A stretch of 64,000 bases of DNA, taken from NCBI GenBank assembly GCA_026874595.1, contig CM049313.1, positions 62,809,659 to 62,873,658 on the forward strand. The letters run 5' to 3'. Each line of letters starts with the position of its first letter. Position 1 is the stretch's first letter. Origin of the DNA: Sipunculus nudus. Taxonomy: Eukaryota > Annelida > Sipuncula > Golfingiida > Sipunculidae. The notes beneath the pieces are model-generated. The model was not told the DNA's origin. It saw nothing but the letters and a program-made list of their open reading frames with translations, and searched no databases. Shown here piece by piece: positions 47,501 through 61,285 of this stretch. The position numbers and the translations under genes were made by a program.

Positions 47501-47687
47501 CACGTGCAGCAGGATATACAGTTCCATGTTATGGCCATTAAAACGGAGTATTCAAAGTCAGAAGCTGATTGGTGTATAAAATTGTTTACATTATCACTCC
47601 ACATGATTCGCACAGATTCTGCTTTTCTGCGTTCCTGCTACTTCCGCTTACTTCAGCTGTCTCGATCATGAATGTCATGTGATTAAA
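44581..47687. other. Non-genic stretch downstream of the RGS9BP-like gene
   Basis: Includes a dispersed-type motif CAGCTGAGCGTCGAGATCCATGG (45284 onward) also found near 31552, several TCAAAGGTCA-like words at 44860-45140, a possible SINE at about 46000-46255 and a C run near 46775. No exons recognised. Confidence 0.5.
46000..46255 (+). repeat. Possible SINE with degenerate tRNA-like head
   Basis: ACTGGTCTAGGAATAGGACAC, then GTTAGTTCGAATCAGTC resembling A and B boxes, followed by a GC-richer body to about 46255. No second copy is in the window; low confidence. Confidence 0.5.
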
Positions 47688-47693
47688 TTTATT
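47688..47693 (-). terminator. Polyadenylation signal of the RGS9BP-like gene
   Basis: Minus-strand AATAAA about 50 nt after the stop codon. Position and sequence fit a short 3' UTR. Confidence 0.5.
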
Positions 47694-47741
47694 CTTATCC
47701 TTATTCATTTCACCTTGGTCCTATGAGCGTTCAGAGTTTTG

Positions 47742-49428
47742 TCATGTGAGCAGCGTGATACACAATGCCAAGACTGCGGTAAACACTGCCACAGATATGA
47801 GTACAACCGTTGCGATGCAGACACATTTCCGCTTCCTGTGTCGATCAGGCCTGTTTGCCTAGTGAGAGAAAATAAAGCATCACTGATTTACAACATAACC
47901 ACAGATTATTGGGTATTATGCTATTTGAACTCAAAATGATTATAGTGAGCTTTCTTCTAATGAAATAATTCATATACCTGTTTCAATTTATTGGTATTTT
48001 TAACACTTAACTCTTGAAACCAGTGTACTCTGAGTACTGTCTTAGTCTGATCTAATGTATATGTAATTCCTCCATTTATGTAATTTCGCCATTTATGCCA
48101 CAATACTATGTTTATGTAGGCGAATTGTCATAAATAACATGAAAGTCCATCAACACTAGTCTCTTCACTAATAATCTATACGAAACATATATAATAACCG
48201 CAAACCCACCCCAAGACAAATTCTTTCATGAAAATGTCATTATACTTATACTTATTTAGGCCTTGCCAGAAATGTTAAACGAACATATTTAACTTAACAT
48301 GCGCACCTACATGGTAAAAAAGTATTACGTGAGCTACCCGAACGGGTAATCAATTTAAAAAATACAGCAGAAGGGATACAATATTCTTACTTATACAGAA
48401 TCACACATTTTTTATGTAGCAGCTGTACTTAAATGAATCGATACTGAATTCATGTGAATTCACTAAGTAAAACACCTACATTGAATCATATTTTACTTAT
48501 AAAGCATCGGACATTAATGATGGCGCAGCAGGAGATATCAATTATGTCCTCGTACTCATCGATACTGTTCAAGTCCTCGGTGCTACTACAGAAGTACTCG
48601 CCGACATTTTACTGCTACTCACCGTGGCGGCTTCTTCGTGGACGGAGCCAGCGTCACTCACAGAGTGTAGGGATTTATTGCATTCTGTAATGCAAATAAC
48701 ATGATATACGGCCAAAAAATAAAAAGGCATGGTTCTTAGGCACTTTTTTCAGAAATCACGGGCGGTATTCTTTTTTACCTTTTTTCGTGTGTCGATAAAC
48801 TGTCATATGACCAGGGAAAATATGAAAATAACAGGATTTTGTTTTGCTAAACAGGATAAAGCACTATATAAAAAAGGAAATCGTTTCAAAATTGTATTAT
48901 TTTATCATCTTGAAAGATGAAAATAAAAAAGTTTGATGCGGGGTAAGAATTGACGCGTGCGGTGCCTGAGAACCATACCTTTAATTTTTTTCCCTAAATG
49001 GTGACATAATGTTTTAGTGGTCCTTAATTAATATGCAGTTTATATACCGTGAAGTTATGTCTTCTGCTTTAATGATGATACAAGGTAAATGCAAAGGTTC
49101 CATCTCGCAGTCAATACATCTCACGAAGCTCAAATAGAAAGAGCAAAAAAGGAGAGCTTAATATTATAATCCGCTTCACACGGCCGGTTCTGTTATTAAC
49201 CTGTTATTAACCTGTTTATTAAATTGTGTGATGTATCATGAATGTTCAACACTGTTCTCTCCTAGTTTTAGAAGTACATGCATTAGAAACAGGTCATTCA
49301 GGAAGAGCATCATGCCTACCAAACTTCGTTGTGTCGACCTCGGGTTCAATCGTCCACGGTTTGAGGTCGACCAGCTGTAACATCTCCGCCACCATGTCAT
49401 GTAATGTAGTGATATCTCTGTAATATAC

Positions 49429-49496
<68 letters not shown>

Positions 49497-52356
49497 GGTG
49501 TGCCAATTAATCGATTATATCGATGCTCGTTCGTATTCTTTCATAATCGTTTAAATTGGTTACATATTTGCATAAACAATCGCTAACGTACATTCAAAGA
49601 AGTAATATTAACCAGATAAAAACCTTCCGTAACCGAGTCTGCGATATACGAAAGTATTGATACAAGTTATAGCAAAGAACAGTAAAACGGAACAAGTGTC
49701 AACAACTTGGCCATTGCCTTATCTGCATAACGTTCAAGTCAGACTGGATTATTTCAATATTTAAAAAAATAATCCTATAAAGCAAATCAAACTTTTAGAT
49801 TTAAGATTCCGCTCGAACGCTCTAGTTTTAGGATTCTTGGATCCCTCCCTTGGCACTCCTATGGATGATTGGTACTAGAGTGCTCAACTAGGCCCAAAAA
49901 ATAAGAGAAATTCAAAGAGATAGAGGTGAATAGCTAATCCAGTGCACTTTATGTTACATGTTTATAAAATTATAATTTCAGGATCTGTGGCACACCCTTT
50001 TCACAGAGTCACCGGTATCGATTCACATTGGTTTCATAAGTTATGACCATCCTTGGCGATGATCATCCGTGATTTACCATTTCTAAGTTGATTTTTTGAA
50101 GGAAATGAAGAATCATTGACAATTTACTTTTCTAAGTTATGGAGTTCTGTCCTCTCTGTCGCTCTTTTGTCGACGTCAGTGCCGTCCAGGTGTTCCATGG
50201 AGAGGGCAGCGGCTTTGTGGGACACACCGGCGTCAACCACCCCAGTGCTTATAAACACGGCATGACCTACAATAACCAGAGACATCTCATTATAGTAGCA
50301 GTCAACATTTTTCTTTATTTTACACAGCAAATTGTTTCAAACCGTTTTGCTCAATGCGAATAAACCGAAGCGTACCTAATCGTTCCGTTCAATGATGTGA
50401 CTTGTAGCCAACCAACTACACTTTTAAACACATCTAATTTTCAACAAAATGTAACATTGTGTCAGATTCCCCGTTAAAGGGACATCTTCTTTGTGGATGC
50501 ATTTTCCGGAGGCACACAACAACTCAGTGTCACAGGTTCAACACACTGTTTGCTTCACACTTGCTGATATCAGATAGCCAAAGAAATCGTGTGGCGATTA
50601 CCTAAACCTATCATACCCCCCTTTCGTGATAAAACCATGAAAACCAAGCCAAAACAAAGAGTGCTTCATAAGATATGTAATGAGGTTAAAGCGCAGTGCA
50701 CAGAGCGTATATTGACCAAGATGGAAGGGAAAGTTGAGCTGTAGGTCCAGTGTCCGCCGGAGCTTTTCCTCCATCACGTCGAGGCAGCAGATGAAACAAT
50801 TCCACATCCTCTCCATGTCCTCCACGTCCGCTCGGTCTGACATCACACCCCTAAAACACAGAGAAGCAAGTCTGATGTTATGTCTGACATCAGTAGTATC
50901 ACAACCCTTAAAAGCCAAGGAAAACAGGTCCGATATTAAGTCTGATGACTGTGACTTAACAGCCCTGGAAATGTCAAGGACATAATATCAAATACTGAGT
51001 CTCACAACCGTGGAATCAAAGCCCTTGGTGCACTGGAAAATCCATTGTCTAATGTGAAGAAGGTCTGATACCTGTGACAGCAGAGCCCTGAAAAGTCCAG
51101 GAAAACTAGGGTAAACATGGGATAGAGAGTCTGATGGTTCTATATAGATCCTCGTAGTCCTAAAGAAGGAAAACTGGATATCATAAGAATTTGTTCTCAT
51201 GTAAATCTGCCGAGTCTGCCACCTGTGAAAGGTTTCAAGATTCAGTTACGGCTCCTAAAAATCCAGAACAAAGGAAATAAAGTAACAAATTCCACAATTT
51301 TTTTTTTAGTTTTGGTTGTTTGAATGATGCAGATCCACACGAAGGTGCCACTTAATTAAACATCTGATCTTAACTAGCATAGACAGCGCCCCTTAGTGCG
51401 GTAAGAGGTTTGGGCTCAAATCTGAGGATTACAATTACAGTTTCACATCCATTTTCCTATAAAATTGAAGAAAAAGGGATGACGATGCTCTGGGAAATTA
51501 AGCAAGCCCAGGGCGTGAATGGTCAATTCAAATATTGTTGATGACATTCTTTGTGATAAGCAAAGTCGGTATCTCCAGGAGATACGAACACCTACCCTTT
51601 GACCCTGGGAAGGAAGAGAGATTTGCTCTGATTTGCAAGATCAAACACACGGCCTCTGATTCTGGTCAGTTCTTCCCTGAGTAGATCACTGTCCTGAGGA
51701 CCGCCCAAGCCCATCGCCAGACAGCAATAGCGGGCTATTTCCAGGTTCAACTCCTTCAAGGCCTGAAATCAATACAAACCATTGACAAACTCTTGAGTTT
51801 GATGTCAGTGTTTGTGTTCTGTTTTATAAGAATATCATTTTAAAAAATCATACTTTTATGTACGTGTAGTCTTAACATGTATAATGCATATCCTTTCTTT
51901 GGTTGAACTTCATTAAAAATTTGTGTCATTTTATCAACTACTATTGATATGAAAATAACTAAATATGTAAATGATTCATGAAAATTCAATGCTGAATGGA
52001 AAATTAAATGGCTTCGAGAAACTGGAAGCCCACAGTATTCCTACAGCATAATTTAAGCCCTAAGAAGAGGACTGTGGCAGCATGCAGACATGTTTCAGAC
52101 TCTTGGCTGATTGGATTTTATAGACCCGGGTGTGTCTGGGATCTGCTCTTATACTGCGCAAGGAAAATTGGTTATCGCAGCCAAAGGGGCATCTCAAAGA
52201 CAGGCAAAGGAAGCCGAGACATCGTGAATCATACATAAGGAAGTTCCAGGTAGAGCTCGTCTCCGGTCTGTGAGTCGTCTTTTTTAGGACAGTTTGATAT
52301 GTGGCCGTCTAGGTACACAGGACAGCTCTTTTTCCAGGGTCTATTTATATGTTGTT

Positions 52357-52441
<85 letters not shown>

Positions 52442-55400
52442 TGCTTTCATTTAAGCTTTCGCGCAGCCATTGCAGCCGGGACGGCCGAAATAGCTTCCTT
52501 CAGGCATATATGATGCACAATCAAAAGGGTTCATATATATTTTATTAAACGACCACGCATGTTATGAAATATATATAGTCAGTTTAACTTAACATTTACT
52601 CCAAACTATGTAGAGTAATGCAGTTTAAATGATGAAACGTATATGCAATACACGGGAGTACACGGCATTCAAGCACTGGCACGTTTCGGGCATATAAAAT
52701 CGTAACGATCGGCAGCGATATGGACCAGGCATCTTGCGTCGTATCCCTATTAGTACATCAGACAGAGGGTTCTTCGGTACCATACCAAACAGGTGACAAT
52801 TGCTATCAATGATTTTTTGAAAGGTGTATGTGTGTTGATAATAAATATGCCTGATAGCAGTATGAAAGTTTGATGTCAGTTGATAGTAGCCATTTATAGC
52901 TTTCATCTGGTGTGTCATTCATGTATATAGCTTTCCAAATTCTAAAGATATGATTACTTTTCTTCACCCTGTATCATAGCAATTTGTATAATTATAGCTA
53001 ATTTATTAAAAACACAAGGTGTATTTCTGATAAGACCAAGCGTGACCAGTTTGGTTTTATAAAGTCATTTATAAAGTCTGAAGTCTTTAAGCTGAAAAAA
53101 AAAATATGTCTGGCACCCAACTACAATTTGTGGATTTGGGCGTGGTCAGAGAAAGGTGTTATTCCGTTCTTCAGTTAGCCGGTATATGTCCCATTGCCAC
53201 CAACTGTCTGCAGAAAACATTAATGCCTGGTTGATGTTTTTGAGTACTTTTGTGTCGCATACCCACGCCCTTATTGAATTCTGATTGGTAAATCCTCCCA
53301 ATTATTCAACGTGGCTGCTATCGGGGGCCGATGTATAGACTTAAACTCGGATGTCGCAAGCCAAATGTCACACATGACATGTATGCAAGCACGGGTACTC
53401 GGCTAGTTGTTTGAATATATGTTTTTTGCATGTCTCCGGTTGAATAAAAAAGGGCGACAAGTCATTTTATGCAGTATATTTTTATTTGTATGTTTATGTT
53501 ATATCGGTGCCTAAGTCACTTGTGATATCGTACAAACTAGGCCGCCCTATCTGCACTTCTGGCCAAATTCGCTTTCTTACATGAAATATATAAGAGTAAG
53601 AGCATTCGGCTGAGAGAGGGCTATGTTGTCTGCTGAAATATTTCAATGTAAATATTCTAACAAAATTAACATATAAAATCAAGGCAAGAGCAGTAAATGT
53701 TCCTACAACATTTTGCTTGGGTGGCACCATAAATAAATGATAGATATTGCAGTTTGCCTTTGTGTCAGGACTAATTGTGAAGCAGAGCTGTAAGTTATTC
53801 ATTCTGAGTTGCCTATGTTTTATACTGTTAACATTTCTGAGAGATTGAGATTCTGAGAGAGATTTCTAAATATATATTATTTTCTATAACAGAAACCAGA
53901 TGTTAATTTGAACCGTGGGGCGAACAGTTTTTTAACGAGAATATTAAACCAGTTTGCTAAAAAGCCAGTAAGTGCAATAACTCATCCTGTTCCGGTTTTA
54001 TGTTTCACAAAAGTCCAGTAAATGCTAGTGATAAGCCCAAATAAATAAAATCATTTATTGAAATTGAACAAATCTAATTTAATTCTAACCTGCTTAGACT
54101 CAGAAGTTCAGGGATTATGTTTCAACCAAGACCCTAGCAGTCCAGTGTCAACCAACTTTACCGGATTGGAAGACATACATGGTTCGCCTTGGGCCATGTA
54201 CTTTCACCAGAGAGTGCCATTAAGATTTTTTTTTTAATCTTTAAAATGCAATTTTCATTGAACTGTCAAAACACCATGTGTCCCTGTCATTCCCCAGGTT
54301 TGAGGGAGATCATGTTAATCATTGACTGTTCTACTGGCCGAACAAATATAATATCAATGGGGTTTATGGTTTTTCCTTAAGAGAATATCATCTCTCGCTT
54401 AGTAGGATATAATTGTAACTGTTAGATCACAAAATGTAGATACATATTCTAAAACAGTTTTGTTTTCATATTATTTTCTTTTATTTAATCATTTCAGTAG
54501 AAACACACATGATAATAAACATGAAAGTAACTGATTTGTCATTCTTCTGGTGATTTCTATTTTAATTCCTTGCAAGTGCTAACTTTCTTCTGACTTGATT
54601 TGGCAAGGTAGCCAGGCTTGAAATAACTATAAGATATAATAGACTTATAAAAGCCCTGGTGATAATCCAAAATAAAAATGACGAAATGATTTTTATATTC
54701 CACTCGGTGTTATCTTTCCAACAATGCAAAACAGAACTCATCAGAATTGATGTTTTTTGTCAGGAAGCGATTGCATATTTATATGATTATGAACTTATAA
54801 ACTGATATTGCTTATTTTCCTTTTAACTAACATTGAACATTACTTAGTTTTATTTTGGAATATGGTAGTTTAAAATACACAAGGGCCTCGTTGTGAAATA
54901 ATGTAACAAACAATTCTTTAAAGAGTCTTTATCACACAGCGAACATTCACGCTGAACATAAGTACATGTTCAAAGTACATGTTTACATAAGTAAAAATAT
55001 TCTATATCTTAAATACATAATTACCTGTTACCTCTTCTGTTTATTTTAAATGTTTAACTTTACTAAGTGCCCCGCTGGTCATAATGCTCAGCTGAATCTA
55101 TATTGGTCAGTGATCTTATTCTCATCGACTAAGGAGAGTTAAAGAGAACCTGTATACAGAACGTCTGAACATCCCAGGACTAGCGATTACGAATTGTGCC
55201 TTGATATATATCACACTGATAATTGCAGTCTGTTATTCACAAAAAGAAAAAAGTCTTACCTTTTTTGCATTGTTCATAATCAAGAATAATTATTGAACAA
55301 TAGAGACTGAACTAAGAAATACCATTTCAGCTCTAGTCCATTATAATCGGTAAGCTACATATAGACTGAATTTTTTTTCCATAAAAAAAAAACTGGAAAT

Positions 55401-58400
55401 GTACCGGTTTTGCTCGCACAAGATAGGTAAACATAAATGGTGTCATCTGTAGCTTATATATACTCGTAAAAGTCACATGAACAATGTAGGTAATCGTAGG
55501 TTAAATCAAAAATGAAATACAACAATAAGCGAATATAAGTTTATGCTATCCCTCACATAAAAGCTATCTCTTTTTATTTCCTGACTTGCATAGGAAGAAC
55601 TGAAAAAGATCATTCTGACTCAAGTCAACGTAAGTGGCGATACTTGCAACTAACACTGACATACCTAGTCATGGGATCAATATGCTGGGTATTGGTCATA
55701 ACATTATGAATACAAACACTTGTGATCATCAAGTTAAAATAGAGTAGAGACAAATCTTATAATAATTCAGCACACCTCATACTTATTTATCATCTCCAAT
55801 GAATAAGCCATGGAATGAAATGAGTTATATTTTTTGGCTTGCACAAGTTAGGACAACCTATAGCTTACAAACAAAATACCAGTCCAGTGATCAATATTAC
55901 TACAGAACTTGGGGATGACAGTTGCGGCAGTTCCCGCTGTATTCGGTTACCGAAATAACGTTATATCTGTTGACGTATTCTATATATGGAGTATTTTTCT
56001 TCCCCCCCCCCCCCAACCCTTTCCAGTTGCCACAACTTTTTAATAGGTTTCAGACAAAGTTTAGTGTCCTGGAACCACCCTCCCTTTTTTTGGAACCTGG
56101 GGACTTTTTTTACAACTTTGCCATCAGTCCTGGCGTTGCCCCTTCCATTTTAAATCCTGAATCTGCCCCTGTGAAGGTATAAGAAAGTTTAACTGTAGGT
56201 AAACACCTATTGATCATAAATGATACATAATTGAAAAGATTATTTTGCTTGATATAAGTTTGGCATATAAAGTTGAATGAAGTAAATTTATATAACCACT
56301 CCTTTGTCGTTTTTCCTAGGGGTGAGTGTAACTATAGGAATGTATGACTTAAGCAGTATACCCCCAGTGGCCATAAATAGCATGTCATACTGAAGCGTAT
56401 GGTTAAAGCTATAATTTGAGACCAACTTTGACTGGATACATTTTACATATTCAGTTGTATGGGGCTTATAACAATTCTGAAGTCGGTGTCCTTGAGATGA
56501 AAAAAAATTATACGTCATCCGACATAAAACATCCATTTATTCACTGAAAGCTACCACTTTCATACTGCTACCAGGCATTTTTATTACCTACACATGCATA
56601 CCTATCAAGCACACATGGTGATAATTTGTCACCAAAATGGTACCAATGATCTAAATTTTGGGGTCTGGCTGAAGTACTATATATGGACCTAGGTTCCTGC
56701 GTCCGAATGATAGCATGCTTGATGGTTAATAAAACAATAGATCCAGCACAGTTGATACGTGTTTTTCCAAGCATGTGATTTACAACAAAAAAAAAACATT
56801 TTTTTTCTTTTCGTCTTCAGTTATTATTTAAATGATAGATGTTTCATTAATAAAGTGAAAATATGCCTTGTTCACCTCACAAGGCAGTTTCTCGGCCTTC
56901 AGACGGTTTGACTTTTCTAGGGTCACTGGTCGATTATTAAGGTAATATTAAGATAAAAAAAATAATAATCACACGCTGCCGAGTTCTTGACCAATAAATG
57001 TAAACTAAACTGTCACTGCTGTAGGCTTAATGTAAATAAAATAACAGCATTTTATAGTATACTATTTCCACCATCACCTTGGCTTAATGTCTTCATAAAT
57101 TATACATACATATTGGGAAATGCAAGAAAATGCATCAAATGTTTTATTTTAATATATCTGACGTGTACGAAAAAGAGTCGAACAGGAAATATATAATAGC
57201 AGAAGAGAGTAGTATAGAAAAATGGCATAACGGATATTGTATAGAAATTGAGTTTCTCTTCAGTTTTTATATACAGTGATCAGGGAAAAACAACCTATTT
57301 TATTTTACCTGTTTAATTTCACATTTTTTTTTTAAATGCAGGGATGGACCATGCCACCGGGGCATGCATGCACCTTGAAGTTTCCCGATGGGCCGATGAA
57401 ATAAACAAAATATTGACGCCTAAAAGGTTTTATAATGAGCCGCTTTCATTTAAATTTCTAGGTCTTATATTTCTTACACCAGTCCGCTCCTGGACTGAAC
57501 ACTAACTCTTTACGTTCGTATCATCGATTTGAGCAAAACAGAGAACACGTATTGGCATAGGAATACGACAGGTTACCGATTACCGAAGATTCTGACGTAT
57601 ATACCATGATCATACATTCTAAGCAGTGGGTCCCAGAGCTCAAACAAAACATTAGCCAATCCATACAAAAAATACAACACATTACTGAAGGATTGGAAAG
57701 AAGTACGCTTATCTTGTACGCTAGTCGCCAGAGAGATCGGGTAACATGTAGGGACAGCAATTTGTTTGTAAAGCTAAAGACGTTGCAGTAACTAAAGGTT
57801 ATTGTTGTTCCAGACAAAATCGGATATTTATGTCTGTAGGAGACGTGCGACAGCAAACGTTTATCTTTTGTAAGGAGATGAAGATTTGAACAACGTGTCC
57901 ACTTGAACGTATGCGGGGCGGAGACACAGAGAGGAGGAGAAATGTTTGATATTTGATAACACTAGGAAAGGTGATGTCTCGTCCAAGACTCTTTATTCCG
58001 AATCGCTCTGCTACTCTCCAACAATGTGATTCTATCACAGTTATGGATTCTGTAACATGGAAAGGTGTAAATATAATAACTTGCCTGACGTATTACTCTG
58101 CTTAAATAAAAAGAAATGTTCCCCATCCCAACATCACTGACACCTGTCCACTACGATTACCACAGGGTGTTCAGGTTCTTCATATCGACTAAGACAGATC
58201 ATATCTATCAACATCTTAAAAGGGCTGAGCCATAAAGGAACATACAAGTTTCTTTCCGGCTTCTCCAAATCCTACTCAATAACGAAGGTTTAACGGTTAC
58301 AAAGTTTTGACAAAAATTTGAAGAAAACAATCCAATCAACATATAATATACACAAAGAAGTACAAAAAGGGAAATAATAAAAAAAATCAAATATGCAAGC

Positions 58401-61285
58401 TTTGGGCTAATTAATATCTGTATGCTTCAATAGAACCAAGCATGTACTTCTGATTCTAGATTACATTTAAACTGTATTAATATATGATAACATATGATTA
58501 GATAAATTTTACATTTAATATTAGGAAGTGCAATCAGCCATTGTTTTATATGGACGAGACTTTTAACCAATCACGTGACTCGAGTACTGCTAGTGTGCAC
58601 TGAGCAGAAAAAAAATCTGTTGTTATTTTCAGGTAAGCGGTCTTGCGATGCCAGAACGTGTCAGAGAATCTGCCCACCCAAACAAAGGTTTGTAAACCTA
58701 TCGAGTAAACCGTGCATATTACCTGGTTAAAACGATGTGTGAGCAGTTTGTCTACTGTCCAATGTTTAATTTTGTTGGGTCTGATTTGATTGGCCCAATC
58801 ACGCGCGAGCTTGTTCATAATTCATGCAACGGTCTGTAACTGGTACAGCAAGATCTTCCGTGAAAGAGATCAGCTTAGCGAGAGCCTTGTTTATAGGAAA
58901 ATAGTGTCTGCGTAATGCTAGGAGACCCTCCCCCCCCCCCCCCCCCCCCACTGCTTGTGAGTGCGGCAGTGATTAGATGGCCGTTTCAACCTCTTCGATG
59001 ATACTTGGGAACTCAGGTTGTCCATGGGACCAAAGATATCCATATCGACCAGCCATTATTTACAGACTCTGCCCTTGTAAATTAATGCCCATTAGTTACA
59101 TGAAAGCATGTTCTCCGACCGGATGCGAAAAGCTGCTCCGGCTAATGAAGGGTATCGATTTTGCATGTAAAAAGTTCAACTGAAAGCAATGACCTTGCTT
59201 AAATGGTAGAGTCTCTAAATATGTTGAAGACATCAAACAGGGAACTAGTATTCAAATGCTGACCACCTGTCCTTAAAAGGAAGGCCAATCAGGGGCGGAT
59301 CCAATATTTAAGAAAAAGGAGGGTCCAACCCAGGAGGACCAATGAGAATACCTGAAAAAGGTCTCTAGGTCCAGGAAGGGGGGGGGGTTCAGACCCCCCC
59401 CCCCCCCATCCGCTTTTCCAAATGACGTGTAGCCGGACTTACATATAAAAGCAAGCCTGTAATCCAGGATGAAAACAAACATCGTGGTCACTGTTTTTTA
59501 CCGGCTTTGGGTGGACCGTCAACAACACTGTATATTTCTTCGGCATGTTTAGCGTAAGGCATTGTTGTAAATTGTAGAATGGGCAAGACTAAAGAACATT
59601 TATCCTGTATTTCAAGAAATATCAGAACTGTAGCGTCCTGAAATTTGTTTATGATTTCTTGCACAGTTATTTTCACGGAAAAGAATCAACTGGTAACAAC
59701 TAATACATAAGTTTATAAAGAACAAAACATTTTTTAGAAACCCTAAAACCGATGTGTATATTTTGAAATAATTTAAAGGAGACCGGCCGAGTTCGCCTTA
59801 AAAGCTTTCACTTTGTATTTAAAATATGCAGTTACTTATATTATTGTGTCGATTAATCGATTACACCAATGATTGCTTTCTTTTAAAATCGATTAAATTG
59901 GTTGCATCTTTGTATAATGGAACAAATTGGATAATGTATGCGCATGCAAAGAAGGCACATTATCAAAAAAAAAAAGATTATAAGTGTGTCAACGATATAG
60001 GGAAAGAAGACATAAAGTAGGGAAAAGCATTTAATCTGAAGCAGCGGAGAAGTGTCAGAAATTAAGCCTGTACCGTCACCTTGAGCATGACTACAACCTT
60101 GCTTTATACTGTCACTGTCCGTTTTAAATGGACCACCTGCCTGTCGTTCTTACCATACAATCCGGAACGGATATAATATGTTATTATTAACCGATCATGG
60201 GTCGTCTTTTTCTTACATTCACTGAACATGTTTTATAACCAATACCTACCACTAGTAACTAATTGTATGCAATCGGCCAACGATCGCAAGGGAAGTTCCC
60301 CGGGCACGACCCGTGCAAATCTGTCACGTGCCTCAAGGGTCTTAAATTGGCTGTAATGATCAGAGTGGCCGAAAAGATTCATCAATCAGCCCTCTCCCCA
60401 AGTTTTACTAAATTCTGCTAGGGCATAGAGGATACAGGTTATATGACCTCTAAGCACAGAAGCTATGAAAACATGGCTCCCAGGCATTCTTTCAAATAAA
60501 CTGACGGGGTTGAGAGTCATGACATAATTGAACAGCTGGTCCAAGGGTCTGAACAAAATGTTAGCTAGGTTGTAATACGTCCAAAACCATCCGTCATGAA
60601 GGTACGCGTGACTAGTTAAAATTAGAGCCATTCATGTTTTCTTCTTACACAGAAGCACGTGTCTTTATATATTAACGCAGAAAAAGCGCCCCCTTTCGTG
60701 TAAATGGTACTTTTAATAATTTAGACTGCATGTTACTTAGTGCTAATATGGTCCATTTATCCTCGCCGGCCGCACAATGGCTGGATCTGTGCTGGTTTTA
60801 CGTCTACGGCACCCTCGCTTACCTGTTTCGAAAAAAAATTGTTGCCGAGTGACATTTTGGATAAGCTCAGTTATCAATTTTCCCCGCATAAAGATGTATA
60901 AGTTTACTTCAGATGTAATTATTTTTAGTTCTTGATACGGGACGTACTAAGTTTCTGATTAAATTTTGAAAAGACTATTGTAACAGTGTGACAGGTAGAG
61001 AAACATGAGAAAGTATGGCCAGAAATGGCACGTACATCAGCTTTATCTGATCACAGCCCTAAGGGGGGGGGGGGTCCCACCCAATCTTCTCCAGAACTTA
61101 TATATCAACGTCTGGGTGGCAGAGTGTCGCAGGACGCACGAGAGATACATTGTGTGTGTGTGTCTGTCTAAGACATCTACCTTGAGACATTCTTGTTTTC
61201 CCGGAAGTTCATTCTGATCTCCGCCATGCAGACGTAACACGCATTCCTTTTTCTTGTTGGATGGTGCTGGGGCCACCGAGTTCAT
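47742..61285 (-). CDS. RGS9BP-like: RGS9BP/RGS7BP-family protein (R7-RGS membrane anchor), 7 coding exons, 273 aa
   Basis: Family members bind R7 RGS-Gbeta5 complexes and tether them to membranes. RGS9BP (R9AP) does this in vertebrate photoreceptors. Coding exons in transcript order: 61285-61181, 51762-51596, 50850-50717, 50266-50128, 49417-49320, 48684-48623, 47858-47742. The total is 822 nt, and all six junctions match in phase. Family landmarks are QECLKALKELN at the exon 1/2 join, a GGPQDSDLLREEL block in exon 2, an acidic helix around MERMW in exon 3, FPFHLG before an STGV block, a helix ending ELHNLEK then VAEMLQLVDLKPW, and a terminal exon with a basic RHRKRK stretch. That stretch is followed by about 22 hydrophobic residues and only three more, so it is a tail anchor as in R9AP. 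The first in-frame ATG is at 61285, with an in-frame stop 15 codons upstream. The exon 3 donor (G|GTCAAT) is weak. Confidence 0.5.
48723..48982. mobile_element. MITE with AAGGTATGGTTCTCAGGCAC termini, copy 2
   Basis: Same orientation and body as 21019-21298. Termini are AAAGGCATGGTTCTTAGGCAC and GTGCCTGAGAACCATACCTT. Lies 39 bp upstream of RGS9BP-like exon 6 (as transcribed), so its edge is close to that intron's acceptor. Confidence 0.5.
49433..49494. repeat. Compound (TA)n(GA)n microsatellite
   Basis: TA run followed by GA run. It lies 15 bp upstream (in transcript sense) of RGS9BP-like exon 5 at 49417, so on the transcribed strand it supplies a (TC)n(TA)n tract next to the acceptor. Confidence 0.5.
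52359..52438. repeat. (TA)n microsatellite with one GC interruption
   Basis: Two TA runs separated by TGCA, in RGS9BP-like intron 1. Confidence 0.5.
56003..56171. mobile_element. G/C-homopolymer MITE, partial copy
   Basis: Right end TGAATCTGCCCCTG and the internal C run, CAACTTTT and TCCTGG segments match the 34758 copy. The left end is lost at the C run near 56003. Confidence 0.5.
59290..59418. mobile_element. G/C-homopolymer MITE, fourth copy (RGS9BP-like intron 1)
   Basis: Starts CAGGGGCGGATCCA and ends CATCCGCTTTTC. Flanks CCAAT / CAAAT match at four of five bases. Internal G and C runs as in the other copies. Confidence 0.5.

Larger units (their letters stand above)
51763..61180 (-). 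other. Intron 1 of the RGS9BP-like gene (9.4 kb)
   Basis: Bounded by AAG|GTAGAT and TTTCAG|GCC. Holds TA repeats, G/C MITEs at 56003 and 59290, a fragment of the COMMD10 intron-1 element near 53338 and several poly-C runs. A minus-strand open stretch at 59502-59637 has both splice signals but no recognisable family. Confidence 0.5.

Noticed and set aside
60386-60631. 81-codon minus-strand frame starting at an ATG
   Set aside because: Not repeat-like but matches no family I know, lacks splice or poly(A) context, and lies in an intron; too little to call a gene.
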